A stretch of 60,595 nt of DNA from Pseudomonadota bacterium. Lineage in GTDB: Bacteria; Desulfobacterota; Desulfobacteria; Desulfobacterales; RPRI01. Below are positions 6,756 through 15,607 of the stretch, piece by piece. The stretch is from NCBI GenBank assembly GCA_018817425.1, contig JAHITX010000069.1:1-60595 (forward strand), read 5' to 3'. The first letter of the stretch is position 1. Each line of letters starts with the position of its first letter. Below the pieces are notes generated by a model. It saw only the letters and a program-made list of their open reading frames with translations, searched no databases and had not been told where the DNA came from. The position numbers and the translations under genes are program-made.

Positions 6756-9461
6756 CTAGTGCGCTTTTGCCCAGTTTATACCTGATGAAATATTTACTTT
6801 AAGCGGAACCTTAAGAGTCCAGACATTTTCCATTATATCTCTAACAAGTTCGGTGACCATATCAAGTTCTTCCGGTGGTACTTCAAAAACAAGCTCATCG
6901 TGAACGGAAAGAAGCATTGCGCTTTTAAGATTTTTTTCTGTAAAAGCTTTATCTATATTTATCATAGCAATCTTTATAAGATCAGCGGCTGTGCCCTGTA
7001 TGGGAGTGTTTACCGCGATGCGCTCTGCCGCAGCTTTTACAATTTTGTTGGAGCTGTCTATATCGGGAAGAAGTCTTATGCGCCCCAAAAGTGTAGAGGT
7101 TTTTTTATTTTCATGCGCGTCATTAATGGTTTTTTCGATAAATTTGCTTACTCCTTTGTATCCCGCAAAATAATTATCAATATACGTTTGGGCCATTTTA
7201 TGGCTGATACCAAGATCCTTTGCAAGGCTGAAAGCGCTTATTCCGTATATAATGCTGAAATTTATTGTCTTTGCCTGATTTCTTAACTCAGGTGTTATAA
7301 AATCCGGGAAAATCTGGAATATTTCTATAGCAGTTCTTGTATGAATGTCTTCATCTTCTAAAAAAGCTTTGATCAGTATTTCATCTTCCGCACAATGGGC
7401 AAGAAGGCGAAGCTCTATCTGAGAGTAATCGGCTGAAATAAGACTCCAGCCATTTTGGGGTACAAAAGCGCTTCTTATCTCTCTTCCCTCATCGGTTTTT
7501 ATCGGAATATTCTGAAGATTGGGATTGGAGCTGCTAAGCCTTCCGGTAGCTGTTACTGTCTGGTTGAATGAGGTGTGTATTCTGTCTGTTTTTAGGTCTG
7601 CAATTTCAAGCAGTGCATCGGTATAGGTTGATTTAAGCTTGGAAAGCGTTCTGTGCCTTAATACAAGCGCCGGAAGTTCATGCTTTTCTGCAAGTTCTGT
7701 CAGTACATCCACATCAGTTGAATACCCCGTCTTTTTTTTCGTTTTCTTTTTTACAGGAAGCATCAGCTTTTCAAAAAGAACTTCTCCAAGTTGCTGAGGC
7801 GATTTGATATTAAAGGTCATACCGGCAGTTGAATAAATTTTTTCTTCAAGATCTTCTAACTGCTGTTTAAAATGCTTTGAAAGTTCTAATAACCTGTTTC
7901 TGTTTACACATATTCCGTTTGTCTCCATCTTCATAAGTACAGGGATAAGAGGCATTTCAATCTGTTCAAAAAGATCTTTGACCCCTATTTCGGTAAGCAT
8001 AGGGAAAAGCACCTCGTGGGCCATAAGAGTGATGTCAGCGTCTTCACAGGCATATGAGACAGCCTTTTCCAAAGGCACATTTTTAAAACCGGATTCAGGC
8101 TTTTTCTTTCCCACTGTTTCTTCAAAAGTAATTTTTTTATGTCCGAGAAAATCAAGAGCTATCTGGTCAAGATTGTGCGCCCGCTTTGAAGGATTAATAA
8201 GATAAGATGCTACCATTGTATCGGAATATACTCCGGCAAGCTCAATGCCGTGACGCCTGAGCACTATCCAGTCGTATTTAATGTTCTGGCCTATTTTTTT
8301 TATATCGGGATTTTCAAAAACAGTTTTAAGCATTTTAATTGTTTCATCCATGCCAAGCTGTTTGGGCACGCCTTCGTATTCATGAGCCAGAGGGATATAA
8401 AATGCTTCGTGTGCTTTTAGTGATACAGATATTCCTACAAGCTTTGCTTTCAATGGATTTTCAGATGTTGTTTCCGTATCAAGGGCAAAATGGTCTGCGG
8501 ATTCCAATCTTTCTACTAGTTCGGAAAGTGATTTTATGTCATCAATAATACTATACTTTTTTTCTGAAAGATCCGAATGACCGGAGAAACTTTGCTGAAG
8601 TTGCCTAAACTCCAGTTCCTGAAAAAGCGCGGATAATTTTTGGTTGTCCGGCTTTTTATAACAAAAAGCATCCTGCTCAAAATCAACAGGTACCTTTGTG
8701 TCTATTTCAACTAGCTGCCTGCTTAAATCGGCCTGTTCTTTAAATTGGATCAGGTTTTCATGCTGCTTTTTTTTGGTAATTGAATCAATATTATCATAAA
8801 GATTTTTTATGCTTCCGAAATTTTTTATCAGATCAAGAGCTGTTTTGGGACCGATTCCGGGAACTCCGGGAACATTGTCTGAGGTATCTCCCGAAAGCCC
8901 CATTACATCGATCATCTGTTTTGGCATAAGACCGAATTCTTCTTTAAAAGAATTTAAATCGGTTACTTTGTCTTTCATGGGATCCCATATGATGGATTTA
9001 TCGGTAACAAGCTGTAGAAAGTCTTTGTCTCCTGTTACCATAACAGATGAAAAACCCGACTCTTCGGCCAGGTGTGCAAGAGTGCCTATAATATCATCAG
9101 CTTCATAACCTTGTATTTCTATAACAGGCAGGTTAAAAGCTTTTGTGATTTCCTTTATATAGGGGATCTGTATCTGCAAATCATCCGGCATAGGGGGCCG
9201 TGTTGCCTTGTAGTCTTTATAAAGATCATGCCGGAAGGTTGGGCCTTTGGCATCAAAAACCATAACAACATATTTGGGTGCCCAGTCTTCTATAAGCTTG
9301 ATTAAAATACGGGCGAATCCGAAAATTGCATTTGTAGGAAGCCCTTTGGAATTGGAAAGATTTCTTATTGCATGGTAAGCACGATAGATGTATGCGCTTC
9401 CATCTATAAGAAAAAGGGTTTTGTCTAAATCTTTATTTTTTATTTCGGCAGAAACAATCAT
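6756..9461 (-). CDS. polA: DNA polymerase I
   Basis: DNA polymerase I fills gaps and removes RNA primers during replication and repair. This 901-residue protein has all three domains. The 5' nuclease spans about 12-290, with FLIDGSAYIYRAYHA, GYEADDIIGTLA and GIGPKTA. The 3'-5' proofreading domain (about 305-500) keeps its acidic residues in ALDTETTS, GQNIKYDW and YACEDAD. The polymerase domain (about 540-901) has motif A DYSQIELR, motif B QAKTINFSIIYG and motif C VHDELVFEV. Many bacteria lose the proofreading acids, but here they look intact, so exonuclease activity is expected. It is transcribed alone; a large hairpin repeat (9512-9603) occupies its upstream region. Confidence 0.97.
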   Translation of the reverse strand: MIVSAEIKNKDLDKTLFLIDGSAYIYRAYHAIRNLSNSKGLPTNAIFGFARILIKLIEDWAPKYVVMVFDAKGPTFRHDLYKDYKATRPPMPDDLQIQIPYIKEITKAFNLPVIEIQGYEADDIIGTLAHLAEESGFSSVMVTGDKDFLQLVTDKSIIWDPMKDKVTDLNSFKEEFGLMPKQMIDVMGLSGDTSDNVPGVPGIGPKTALDLIKNFGSIKNLYDNIDSITKKKQHENLIQFKEQADLSRQLVEIDTKVPVDFEQDAFCYKKPDNQKLSALFQELEFRQLQQSFSGHSDLSEKKYSIIDDIKSLSELVERLESADHFALDTETTSENPLKAKLVGISVSLKAHEAFYIPLAHEYEGVPKQLGMDETIKMLKTVFENPDIKKIGQNIKYDWIVLRRHGIELAGVYSDTMVASYLINPSKRAHNLDQIALDFLGHKKITFEETVGKKKPESGFKNVPLEKAVSYACEDADITLMAHEVLFPMLTEIGVKDLFEQIEMPLIPVLMKMETNGICVNRNRLLELSKHFKQQLEDLEEKIYSTAGMTFNIKSPQQLGEVLFEKLMLPVKKKTKKKTGYSTDVDVLTELAEKHELPALVLRHRTLSKLKSTYTDALLEIADLKTDRIHTSFNQTVTATGRLSSSNPNLQNIPIKTDEGREIRSAFVPQNGWSLISADYSQIELRLLAHCAEDEILIKAFLEDEDIHTRTAIEIFQIFPDFITPELRNQAKTINFSIIYGISAFSLAKDLGISHKMAQTYIDNYFAGYKGVSKFIEKTINDAHENKKTSTLLGRIRLLPDIDSSNKIVKAAAERIAVNTPIQGTAADLIKIAMINIDKAFTEKNLKSAMLLSVHDELVFEVPPEELDMVTELVRDIMENVWTLKVPLKVNISSGINWAKAH

Positions 9462-9511
9462 TTATAAGGCTCCAAAGCACCTTGACAGGGCGCTGTTGCT
9501 GTAATAACTTA

Positions 9512-9603
9512 GGGGTCAAGGATTCAAGGGGTCAAGGATTCGAGTGTAATAAAAAAAGTTTGTTCAATCACTTGAACCCTTGACCCCTGGAATCCTCGAA
9601 CCC
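9512..9603. repeat. REP-like long hairpin repeat
   Basis: Two imperfect 35-bp arms (9512-9546 and 9569-9603) are inverted copies with about four mismatches and a 22-nt loop. Each arm itself contains tandem versions of GGGGTCAAGGATTCAAG. It lies between the divergent polA and zinc-ribbon genes, and another copy occurs at 27071-27146. It has no coding frame. It may be a REP/MITE-type element or an RNA hairpin in a 5' leader. Confidence 0.75.
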
Positions 9604-9607
9604 TATT

Positions 9608-9841
9608 ATGATAACTATGACAAAGAATCCAACGAAACTAACATACAGAGAAAAACGCCGCAAGGCAAAAGAAAGCAATTGTTACTGCTGCAAACAGGAA
9701 GCTCCTTTTTGCTGGAGGTGCAGGTGTGGTTTTACCATATGCCAGGTCTGCATGGAAGAAAACTTCTGGGGAATGTCATGTAATGGAATTACCTGGCAGT
9801 GTCCTGACTGTGGAGGTCAGAATGGGTTAGGGAACCAATGA
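9608..9841 (+). CDS. Cysteine-rich small zinc-binding protein
   Basis: This 77-residue protein carries a dense set of Cys motifs: CYCC, CWRCRC, CQVC, a lone Cys, and CPDCGG. Together they would bind two or three zinc ions in knuckle or ribbon folds. The lysine- and arginine-rich N-terminus (KLTYREKRRKAKES) could contact nucleic acid. Start 9608 is the first ATG; ATG 9620 is an alternative. I know no assigned function. The stop codon TGA is also the beginning of the MITE-like repeat at 9840-10002, so the original C-terminus may have been altered. Confidence 0.6.
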   Translation: MITMTKNPTKLTYREKRRKAKESNCYCCKQEAPFCWRCRCGFTICQVCMEENFWGMSCNGITWQCPDCGGQNGLGNQ

Positions 9842-10002
9842 GCCAATTGCAAAACGCCCCATTTTGGCCGATCTCTGCGTTGGGCTCAAATTTTGCACGA
9901 AGTGAAGCATAGCGCTATCCTCGAAATACGCCATGTATTCCTGCGGTTAAAATTTTCTACCGCCTTGAGCTTGACCAAACTGAAACGTTTTGAAACAGGC
10001 TC
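9840..10002. mobile_element. MITE-like repeat, copy 1
   Basis: This element has terminal inverted repeats (GAGCCAATTGCAAAACG at the left; GAGCCTGTTTCAAAACGTTTC read inward from the right) around a non-coding core containing GGCCGATCTCTGCGTTGGGC and CATGTATTCCTGCGGTTAAA. A second copy lies at 18608-18749. Copy 1 has about 20 extra core bases (around GCACGAAGTGAAGCATAGCG). In both copies the bases TGAGCCA place the element edge on the TGA stop codon of the upstream gene. There is no transposase, so it is presumably non-autonomous. Confidence 0.75.
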
Positions 10003-10013
10003 CAGTAATTGTT

Positions 10014-10865
10014 TTACCATTCCAGCAAGTCTTCGGAGAGCATATTCAGCGGAGATTCATTAATATTTTTCCTGCGATTCTGGATATAAGCGTTTTTCAA
10101 ACCCTCATATGGATCAAGAGAAGCTTTTTTGAATGCTTCATAATCTCCAATCTTGAAAGATGTTTTGTTTAGGGTTTGGTAAGCTGTAACACAAAGTGAC
10201 AGTTCAATTGGTTCAAGATATGAAACAGGGTTTAAGAATCTATCTCCAAACATACCGAAAGAATCTTTAAGGGTAGAAGGGCCGAAAAAAGGCCAGACAA
10301 GATATATCCCGTCGCCTATTCCATACACAGCAAAAGTCCGACCCAGGTCTTCCTTTCCTGCTTTTAGCCATGTATAATTATTTGCGGCATCATCAAAACC
10401 TAAAATTCCCTGGGTACTGTTTATCATAAATCTTAAAAGCTCATGGCCTGCGATTACTATTCTACCCTGCAGGATACAATTTACAAAACGAATGGGCATT
10501 TTAATATTATAAAAAAAGTTATCTACCCCGGTTCTTACAATAGCTGGAGTTATAGCACGGTAAGCTTGTGAGGCCGGTTTTAAAGCCCAGAAATACATTT
10601 TGTCATTAAAATAATACATGGAAAAATTCCAATAATATAAAGGATCAGCAATAGTTATGGTTTCTTCTTGCCGTTCGAGTTCTTCTTTTAAAAAATCAGG
10701 CTCATCATCTAAAAAATCCTGATATGAATTATCGGATTCGGAAGCAATTAGAATTGTTTTGTTGCCATATTCCGGAGTTGACCAAATATCCGGATCGTAT
10801 GCAATTAGAGAATTAGCAGAGAAAAAAAGCACGGTAAAAGCAATAATAGCTGGTAATTTATTCAT
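10014..10865 (-). CDS. mlaA: MlaA (VacJ)-family outer-membrane lipid-removal protein
   Basis: MlaA sits in the outer membrane and removes misplaced phospholipids from the outer leaflet, passing them to MlaC. This 283-residue protein has the family core: DPLYYWNFSMYYFNDKMYFW, NFFYNIKMPIRFVNCILQG, FMINSTQGILGFDDAA, EDLGRTFAVYGIGDGIYLVWPFFGPSTLKD (in pieces) and NPVSYL. The N-terminus is a signal peptide (FTVLFFSANSLIA), but I see no Cys lipobox, unlike the E. coli lipoprotein. It is the last gene of mlaEFDCA, 8 bp after mlaC. MITE-like copy 1 lies just past its stop and may act as a two-way terminator. Confidence 0.92.
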   Translation of the reverse strand: MNKLPAIIAFTVLFFSANSLIAYDPDIWSTPEYGNKTILIASESDNSYQDFLDDEPDFLKEELERQEETITIADPLYYWNFSMYYFNDKMYFWALKPASQAYRAITPAIVRTGVDNFFYNIKMPIRFVNCILQGRIVIAGHELLRFMINSTQGILGFDDAANNYTWLKAGKEDLGRTFAVYGIGDGIYLVWPFFGPSTLKDSFGMFGDRFLNPVSYLEPIELSLCVTAYQTLNKTSFKIGDYEAFKKASLDPYEGLKNAYIQNRRKNINESPLNMLSEDLLEW

Positions 10866-10873
10866 AATATTTT

Positions 10874-11482
10874 TTAACTCTTTTCCTGGTCTTTAAGCTT
10901 TTTATTGAGCCGTTTTATAAGTTCATCAGGGGTTTCCTTTGACAAAATTTCATTGAACTGAGACCTGTAATTTTGAACCAGGCTTACACCCTCGATTTTG
11001 ATATCATATGCTTTCCATTCATTATTTTTAAGCTTCATGCTGTAGTCAACAGCGATTTCTTTATTTTCCTGTATTATTTTTGTTTTCACAACCGCCTTGT
11101 TATCTGAAACAAACTCCTGATTAATATATACTACTTTTTCATTGCTGTATCCTGCCTGAATCTTATCGAGATATGCATTGCCAAGGACTTCTGCAAAAAC
11201 TTCGGTGAATTCTTTTCTTTGCCGGGGAGAAAATATTTTATAGTTTACTGCAAGTGCCCGACCCCCAAGTTCTGTAAAGTCAAAGGCTTTGCGTATTATT
11301 TCCCACATCTTTTCACGCTGGGCTTTTTTTTGAGATTCATCTTTGTATTTTGGATCTTTTAAAAGGCTTAATCCTTCATCGATAGGACCTTGAAGCGAAT
11401 CTAACGGGCTTAAGCCGGAAGAAAACGAAACTGTAACAAAAGTAAAAACCATTATTAATAAAAATACTATTATTTTTTTCAC
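10874..11482 (-). CDS. mlaC: MlaC periplasmic phospholipid-binding protein
   Basis: MlaC shuttles single phospholipids across the periplasm between MlaA and the MlaFED complex. This 202-residue protein has a signal peptide (residues about 4-22) and the MlaC/Tol-Tol-Ttg2D fold markers: FDFTELGGRALAVNYKIFSP, FTEVFAEVLGNAYLDKI, and KNNEWKAYDIKIEGVSLVQN followed by YRSQF. These match the conserved 'W-x-h-x-D-h-x-h-x-G-h-S-h-h-x-N-Y-R-x-x-F' end of the family. It lies between mlaD (31 bp upstream) and mlaA (8 bp downstream) in one operon. Confidence 0.93.
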   Translation of the reverse strand: MKKIIVFLLIMVFTFVTVSFSSGLSPLDSLQGPIDEGLSLLKDPKYKDESQKKAQREKMWEIIRKAFDFTELGGRALAVNYKIFSPRQRKEFTEVFAEVLGNAYLDKIQAGYSNEKVVYINQEFVSDNKAVVKTKIIQENKEIAVDYSMKLKNNEWKAYDIKIEGVSLVQNYRSQFNEILSKETPDELIKRLNKKLKDQEKS

Positions 11483-11513
11483 GCATTTCTCCTATTTAAA
11501 CTGGCTCTTATTG

Positions 11514-11960
11514 TTAAACGCCGCCAAAAACATACTTGCTTATCAGCTCTTCAATATCAACGGCTGACTCTGTTTCGGTAATAGTATCGCCTGATTTAAG
11601 CACTATATCGGAACCACCTGGAGAGATTTTTATATATTTGTCTCCAATTAATCCGGATGTTTTAATCGAAGCAATAACATCATCTGTTAAAACAATTCCA
11701 TTAGCTATTTTAATTTTAACAAGTGCTCTGGCATCTTTTTTACTCAGAGAAATGGAATCAATGGTGCCGATTTTGACGCCTGCCATCTCAACCTGGGAGC
11801 CTTTCTTAAGTCCTGAAACGGAGTTGAATTTAGCGTAGACCGGGTAATTATTGTCACTTAGCAACTCTATTTTTCCAAGCTTAATTGTAAGATAACCCAC
11901 ACAAATGAGTCCGAGTAAAAAAAATATTCCAACCGATGTTTCTATTGATTTTTTCTTCAC
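11514..11960 (-). CDS. mlaD: MlaD MCE-domain substrate-binding subunit
   Basis: MlaD forms the periplasmic hexameric ring of the Mla ABC transporter. It has one N-terminal membrane anchor (about residues 8-27, SVGIFFLLGLICVGYLTIKL). An MCE domain (about 38-117) follows, with YPVYAKFNSVSGLKKGSQVEMAGVKIGTI (in pieces) and a TSGLIGDKYIKI strand. At 148 residues it is the short, single-MCE form. The C-terminus ends shortly after the domain (EELISKYVFGGV). It is placed between mlaF and mlaC with 31-bp gaps on each side. Confidence 0.93.
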   Translation of the reverse strand: MKKKSIETSVGIFFLLGLICVGYLTIKLGKIELLSDNNYPVYAKFNSVSGLKKGSQVEMAGVKIGTIDSISLSKKDARALVKIKIANGIVLTDDVIASIKTSGLIGDKYIKISPGGSDIVLKSGDTITETESAVDIEELISKYVFGGV

Positions 11961-11991
11961 ATTTCCTCCAACTCAATAGTTTGAACATGTT

Positions 11992-12765
11992 TTATTGTTT
12001 CTTTTGGATGCATCCATTATCATTTCCGGTATAAAGTCCCTGGATAAATTCCTTAACCGCAGGGTCAGAGGACTGAGCAAGTTTTTCAGGGTTTCCCTCA
12101 AAAAGTATCCGACCTTCATTTAACATAGCGACCCGTTGTGAAATATGAAAAATATCAGGTATGTCATGACTTACAACAACTCCGGTAAACCCGAATTTCT
12201 TTTGATAATCCGATATCATTTCATGCACCGACTTTTTACGGATAGGATCAAGCCCGGTAGTTGGCTCATCGAATAAAACGGTTTCCGGATCGGTGACAAG
12301 CGCTCTTGCAAGAGCTACTCTTTTTTTCATTCCTCCTGATAGCTGTGAAGGATACTTTTCATCTATATCGTTAAGATCCAGCTGATCCATTTTATCTTTT
12401 ACCCGAATGTTTATTTCGGAATCGGATAAACGGGTTGTTTCTTTAAGCGGAAGGGCTATATTTTCATATATGGTTAAAGAGTCAAAAAGAGCTGTTCCCT
12501 GAAACATATAGCTGCATTTTCTTTTTAAGGCTTTTTTTTCGGCTTTTTTCATATCCGAGAGAGGGCGACCCTCAAACAGTATGGCCCCCGAATCCTGCTC
12601 AAGAAGTCCTATTATATGTTTTAAAAGCACGCTTTTTCCACCTCCGCTTTTACCTATAATGGTTGTGATTTCACCTTTATAAATACTAAGATCGGCACCC
12701 GTTAAAACATGGTTTTCACCAAAGCTCTTATAAACGTTCTTGAATTGAATAAAAGGATCTTTCAT
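11992..12765 (-). CDS. mlaF: MlaF ABC transporter ATPase
   Basis: This is the cytoplasmic ATPase of the Mla phospholipid transporter. The 257-residue protein has Walker A GKSGGGKS (about 38-45), signature LSGGMKKRVALARAL (about 142-156), Walker B TVLFDEPTTGLDP (about 162-174) and the H-loop SHDIPDI (about 199-205). The GGMKKR form of the signature is characteristic of MlaF/Ttg2A. It is 5 bp downstream of mlaE, so both are translated from one message. Confidence 0.95.
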   Translation of the reverse strand: MKDPFIQFKNVYKSFGENHVLTGADLSIYKGEITTIIGKSGGGKSVLLKHIIGLLEQDSGAILFEGRPLSDMKKAEKKALKRKCSYMFQGTALFDSLTIYENIALPLKETTRLSDSEINIRVKDKMDQLDLNDIDEKYPSQLSGGMKKRVALARALVTDPETVLFDEPTTGLDPIRKKSVHEMISDYQKKFGFTGVVVSHDIPDIFHISQRVAMLNEGRILFEGNPEKLAQSSDPAVKEFIQGLYTGNDNGCIQKKQ

Positions 12766-12770
12766 AAACC

Positions 12771-13574
12771 CTACAGCAGTATTGATGTTAATACATAATC
12801 AGTTATAAGAATAGTGACACATGAAATTACAACAGCTGAAGTAGTAGAAAGGCTGACGCCTTTTGCGCCAAAACCTTCTTTTCTGGTATGTGTATAATAA
12901 CCCTGAAAACAGCATACTGTTACAATAATAGCCGCAAAAACAAATGATTTGATAAAACCTCCGGTTACATCCGCCATCACAACACTGGTTTCGATGCGTG
13001 CAAAGTATGCACTGCCGCTTACACCGAGCAGAAGAGAACCCGAAATATATCCGCCGATAATACCTATAACATCAAAAAGGGCGGTAAGAAGCGGTATGCT
13101 TATCAGCGCGGCAGCCAGCTTGGGACTTACTAGAAACCGCAGGGGATTTATATCCATTGTATCAAGAGCATCAATTTCTTCCGATATACGCATTATCCCG
13201 ACTTCTGCAGCTATCGCAGAGCCTGCTCTTCCTGTAACCATAATGGCTGCGAGTACCGGGCCAAGCTCCCTGATAAGTGAAAGGGCAACAACTGCGCCTA
13301 AAAATCCTGATGAGCCGAATTTTGATAGTGTATTATAACCTTGCAGGCCAAGAACCATGCCTGTAAAAGCCCCTGTAAGACATATTACAAATACGGATTT
13401 TGTTCCGATAAAATGTGTTTGTTGAAGAATCTTTTTTATTTGGAAAGGGCGGGAAAACATCAAATAAAAACTCTCGAAAAAGAAAATTGCTATTCGCCCC
13501 ATTTCCTGGACTATAAATATTATCCATTTTCCAAGAGCAGTAATCGGATTTATTAAAACAGAGAATTGCGACAT
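12771..13574 (-). CDS. mlaE: MlaE ABC transporter permease
   Basis: This is the inner-membrane permease of the Mla system and the first gene of mlaEFDCA. At 267 residues with about five membrane spans it has the usual MlaE size. The diagnostic stretch LIRELGPVLAAIMVTGRAGS, then AIAAEVGIMRISEEIDALDTM, lies at residues about 100-142 and forms the coupling region. The C-terminal spans include FVFAAIIVTVCCFQGYYT. The gap upstream (13575-13887) should hold the operon promoter. Confidence 0.95.
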   Translation of the reverse strand: MSQFSVLINPITALGKWIIFIVQEMGRIAIFFFESFYLMFSRPFQIKKILQQTHFIGTKSVFVICLTGAFTGMVLGLQGYNTLSKFGSSGFLGAVVALSLIRELGPVLAAIMVTGRAGSAIAAEVGIMRISEEIDALDTMDINPLRFLVSPKLAAALISIPLLTALFDVIGIIGGYISGSLLLGVSGSAYFARIETSVVMADVTGGFIKSFVFAAIIVTVCCFQGYYTHTRKEGFGAKGVSLSTTSAVVISCVTILITDYVLTSILL

Positions 13575-13887
13575 AATAACAAACCTTATAGCAACGAGGT
13601 TTTAAAATAACCTCCGATGTAACAACTGCAAGTTATCTAAAGCCATTACTGCTTGAATTTGCAGCAAAAAAGTTTTCAGTTTTTATTATTTTAATAATTG
13701 ATTTTACTTATTAAGTAGTAGCACGATAAAAATGCAGGTGTCAATCATGATAAATATTGATGTGAAAATAAATAAGTTCTGGATATAGGCTTTCGCAGGT
13801 ATGACGGTTCGGGGACTTTTTATGACTTTTGGCAAAGTGATGAATTATTGGCGTGAATCAAAAGCATTAAATATCGGATTTGGCTGA
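13575..13887. other. 313-bp gap upstream of the mla operon
   Basis: This is AT-rich sequence between mlaE and the CRP-type regulator gene, both on the minus strand. It must contain the mla promoter and the end of the regulator transcript. I see an AT-rich inverted stretch around 13681-13720 (TTATTATTTTAATAATTGAT, and ACTTATTAAGT) but no confident promoter, terminator or gene. Confidence 0.4.
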
Positions 13888-14562
13888 TTACCAGGAATAC
13901 GGAAGCTGTTTATTTAAAGTAATCTGCTTGTTTTTTACGATTATATATCCACCATATACAAGATCTTTAAAAATACGGCTGACCATTTCTCTTGAAGAGC
14001 CGGTCATATTTGCAATTTCCTGGTGAGTAAGTTTTTCTTCGATACATAGTTTTTTGCCAATAGGTTTGGCAAGATGGACAAGAAGTCTTGCCACTCGGCC
14101 GTATACATCCATAAGAGCAAGGCTTTCTATTTGTTTATTAGCTTCGCGAAGCCTTGTTACAACCCCGATAAGTAAATTAAATGCAAGATTTGGATTTGAA
14201 GCTAAAATATCTCTGATGCCTTCTCTTGATATGATCAAAACTTCTGTGGGTTCCCTGGTAATTATGCTGGCTGATCTATCCTCACCATCTATGAATGCCA
14301 GCTCACCAAAATATTCTCCGGGGCCGAAAATCGAAAGTATAACCTCTTTACCGTTTTCATCTGTAATAACTGCTTTAACTTTGCCGCTTATAATAATATA
14401 AAGAGAATCGGTTTTGTCACCTTCATTAATCAAAAGAGAATTTCTAGGAAATACCTTTTTGTTTGCTACTCTTGTAAGTTCAAAAAGTTCATCCTCATCA
14501 AGGCAGGAAAAAATCGGTATATTTTTTAATATGTTTGTGTGTTGCACTTTTGATAGTTCCAA
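13888..14562 (-). CDS. CRP/FNR-family transcriptional regulator
   Basis: This 224-residue regulator has an N-terminal cyclic-nucleotide-binding fold (about 15-130) containing GEYFGELAFIDGEDRSASI, which keeps the GEL and RSA elements used by CRP to hold cAMP. The C-terminal winged helix (about 155-220) has THQEIANMTGSSREMVSRIF as helix-turn-helix. The N-terminal Cys cluster of oxygen-sensing FNR is absent, so an oxygen-sensing [4Fe-4S] FNR role is unlikely. The gene is divergent from the 26-gene biosynthetic locus across a 290-bp gap and lies just upstream of mla. It is a candidate controller of either, but this is inference from position. Confidence 0.9.
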   Translation of the reverse strand: MELSKVQHTNILKNIPIFSCLDEDELFELTRVANKKVFPRNSLLINEGDKTDSLYIIISGKVKAVITDENGKEVILSIFGPGEYFGELAFIDGEDRSASIITREPTEVLIISREGIRDILASNPNLAFNLLIGVVTRLREANKQIESLALMDVYGRVARLLVHLAKPIGKKLCIEEKLTHQEIANMTGSSREMVSRIFKDLVYGGYIIVKNKQITLNKQLPYSW

Positions 14563-14634
14563 TAAATATTATTTGACAAAAATGAAAGAGACAAATTAAC
14601 AAAAAACACGATAAACTAATCTATCGACTTTAAT

Positions 14635-14651
14635 CAACAATTTTATTGTTG
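14635..14651. promoter_or_regulatory. Inverted repeat in the regulator/biosynthetic intergenic gap
   Basis: CAACAA-TTTTA-TTGTTG is a perfect 6-bp inverted repeat with a 5-nt spacer, about midway between the divergent CRP-type regulator and the first biosynthetic gene. It is not the textbook CRP (TGTGA-N6-TCACA) or FNR (TTGAT-N4-ATCAA) site. It may be an operator for the local regulator, but AT-rich DNA makes such repeats common. Confidence 0.25.
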
Positions 14652-14687
14652 TCAATAAATAAGCATTTTTTTACCCAAACTATTTTA

Positions 14688-14716
14688 TTGACGATATCTG
14701 TAATAACTTATATTAA
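14688..14716 (+). promoter_or_regulatory. Candidate promoter of the biosynthetic locus
   Basis: TTGACG (14688-14693), a 17-nt spacer and TATTAA (14711-14716) fit a sigma-70 promoter, with ATG 14853 some 137 bp downstream. The long leader and AT-rich background keep confidence low. No other clear promoter was found ahead of the first gene. Confidence 0.35.
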
Positions 14717-14852
14717 ATAAAATTTTTAATCATATATAAATCTGCTTTAGAGAATATGATAAATACTTGCAATAGCTAATCATAATAAATTGCTTTTATG
14801 GTATATTCTAAAACACAACAGCTTTTTGTGCATTAAGGGATGGCATTAGTAT

Positions 14853-15587
14853 ATGAAAGAAAATAATGGTAAAACAGCTCTTGTCATAGGTGGAAGCAGG
14901 GGAATTGGACGTGCAATTGCTCTTCGTCTTGCGCAATCCGGGTTTGATATCTGGTTAACATATCAAAGCAATCATGAGGCGGCAAATAAGGTAAAATCCG
15001 AGATAGAAACTATAGGTAAAAAATGCGAAAATATTGCATTTGATATTTCCGACCATGATGCCACAAAAGCCGCTCTTGAAAAAAAGTCGGATGAACATCC
15101 CCCACATGTAGTTGTGTTCAATTCGGGAATATCAAGAGATAATCTGATGGTCTGGATGACAAAAGAAGAATGGGATTCCGTACTTTCAGTAAATCTTGAT
15201 GGATTTTATAATGTGATAAAAACAGTGCTTTTTCCAATGCTGAGGGAAAAAAGAGGGCGTATTATAGTTGTTTCATCAACTTCAGGACAAATCGGACAGG
15301 CAGGCCAGGTAAATTACTCGGCTTCAAAAGCGGGTTTAATAGGAGCTGTTAAAGCGCTTGCAAGGGAAATAGGGAAAAGAAATATTTTTGTCAATGCTGT
15401 GGCCCCAGGACTTATTTTAACTGATATGGTTGAATCTTTGGATAAAAGTAAATTGCTTCCACTTATTCCGCTTAACAGATTCGGAAAACCGGAAGATGTT
15501 GCATCTGTGGTTAATTTTTTATGCACCGAAGAAAATATGTATATTCACGGTCAGGTTATAGGTATTAATGGTGGCCTTGCAATATAA
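14853..15587 (+). CDS. 3-oxoacyl-ACP reductase (FabG-like SDR), polyene ketoreductase
   Basis: This enzyme reduces the beta-keto group of an ACP-bound acyl chain with NAD(P)H. The 244-residue protein is a classical short-chain dehydrogenase, with GGSRGIGR at 13-20 (cofactor loop), NSG at 90-92, N114, S141/S142, Y155 and K159 (catalytic set), and a C-terminal GQVIGINGG. It is the first gene of the locus, 20 bp before a CrtI-like oxidoreductase. In APE systems one such ketoreductase (ApeQ type) serves every elongation cycle, and the same role is inferred here. Confidence 0.9.
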   Translation: MKENNGKTALVIGGSRGIGRAIALRLAQSGFDIWLTYQSNHEAANKVKSEIETIGKKCENIAFDISDHDATKAALEKKSDEHPPHVVVFNSGISRDNLMVWMTKEEWDSVLSVNLDGFYNVIKTVLFPMLREKRGRIIVVSSTSGQIGQAGQVNYSASKAGLIGAVKALAREIGKRNIFVNAVAPGLILTDMVESLDKSKLLPLIPLNRFGKPEDVASVVNFLCTEENMYIHGQVIGINGGLAI

Positions 15588-15607
15588 AACTTATGGAAAC
15601 ATATTGA

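Noticed and set aside
13888-14562. Oxygen-sensing FNR identity for the regulator
   Set aside because: The N-terminal Cys set for the iron-sulfur cluster is missing; CRP-type cyclic-nucleotide motifs are present instead.
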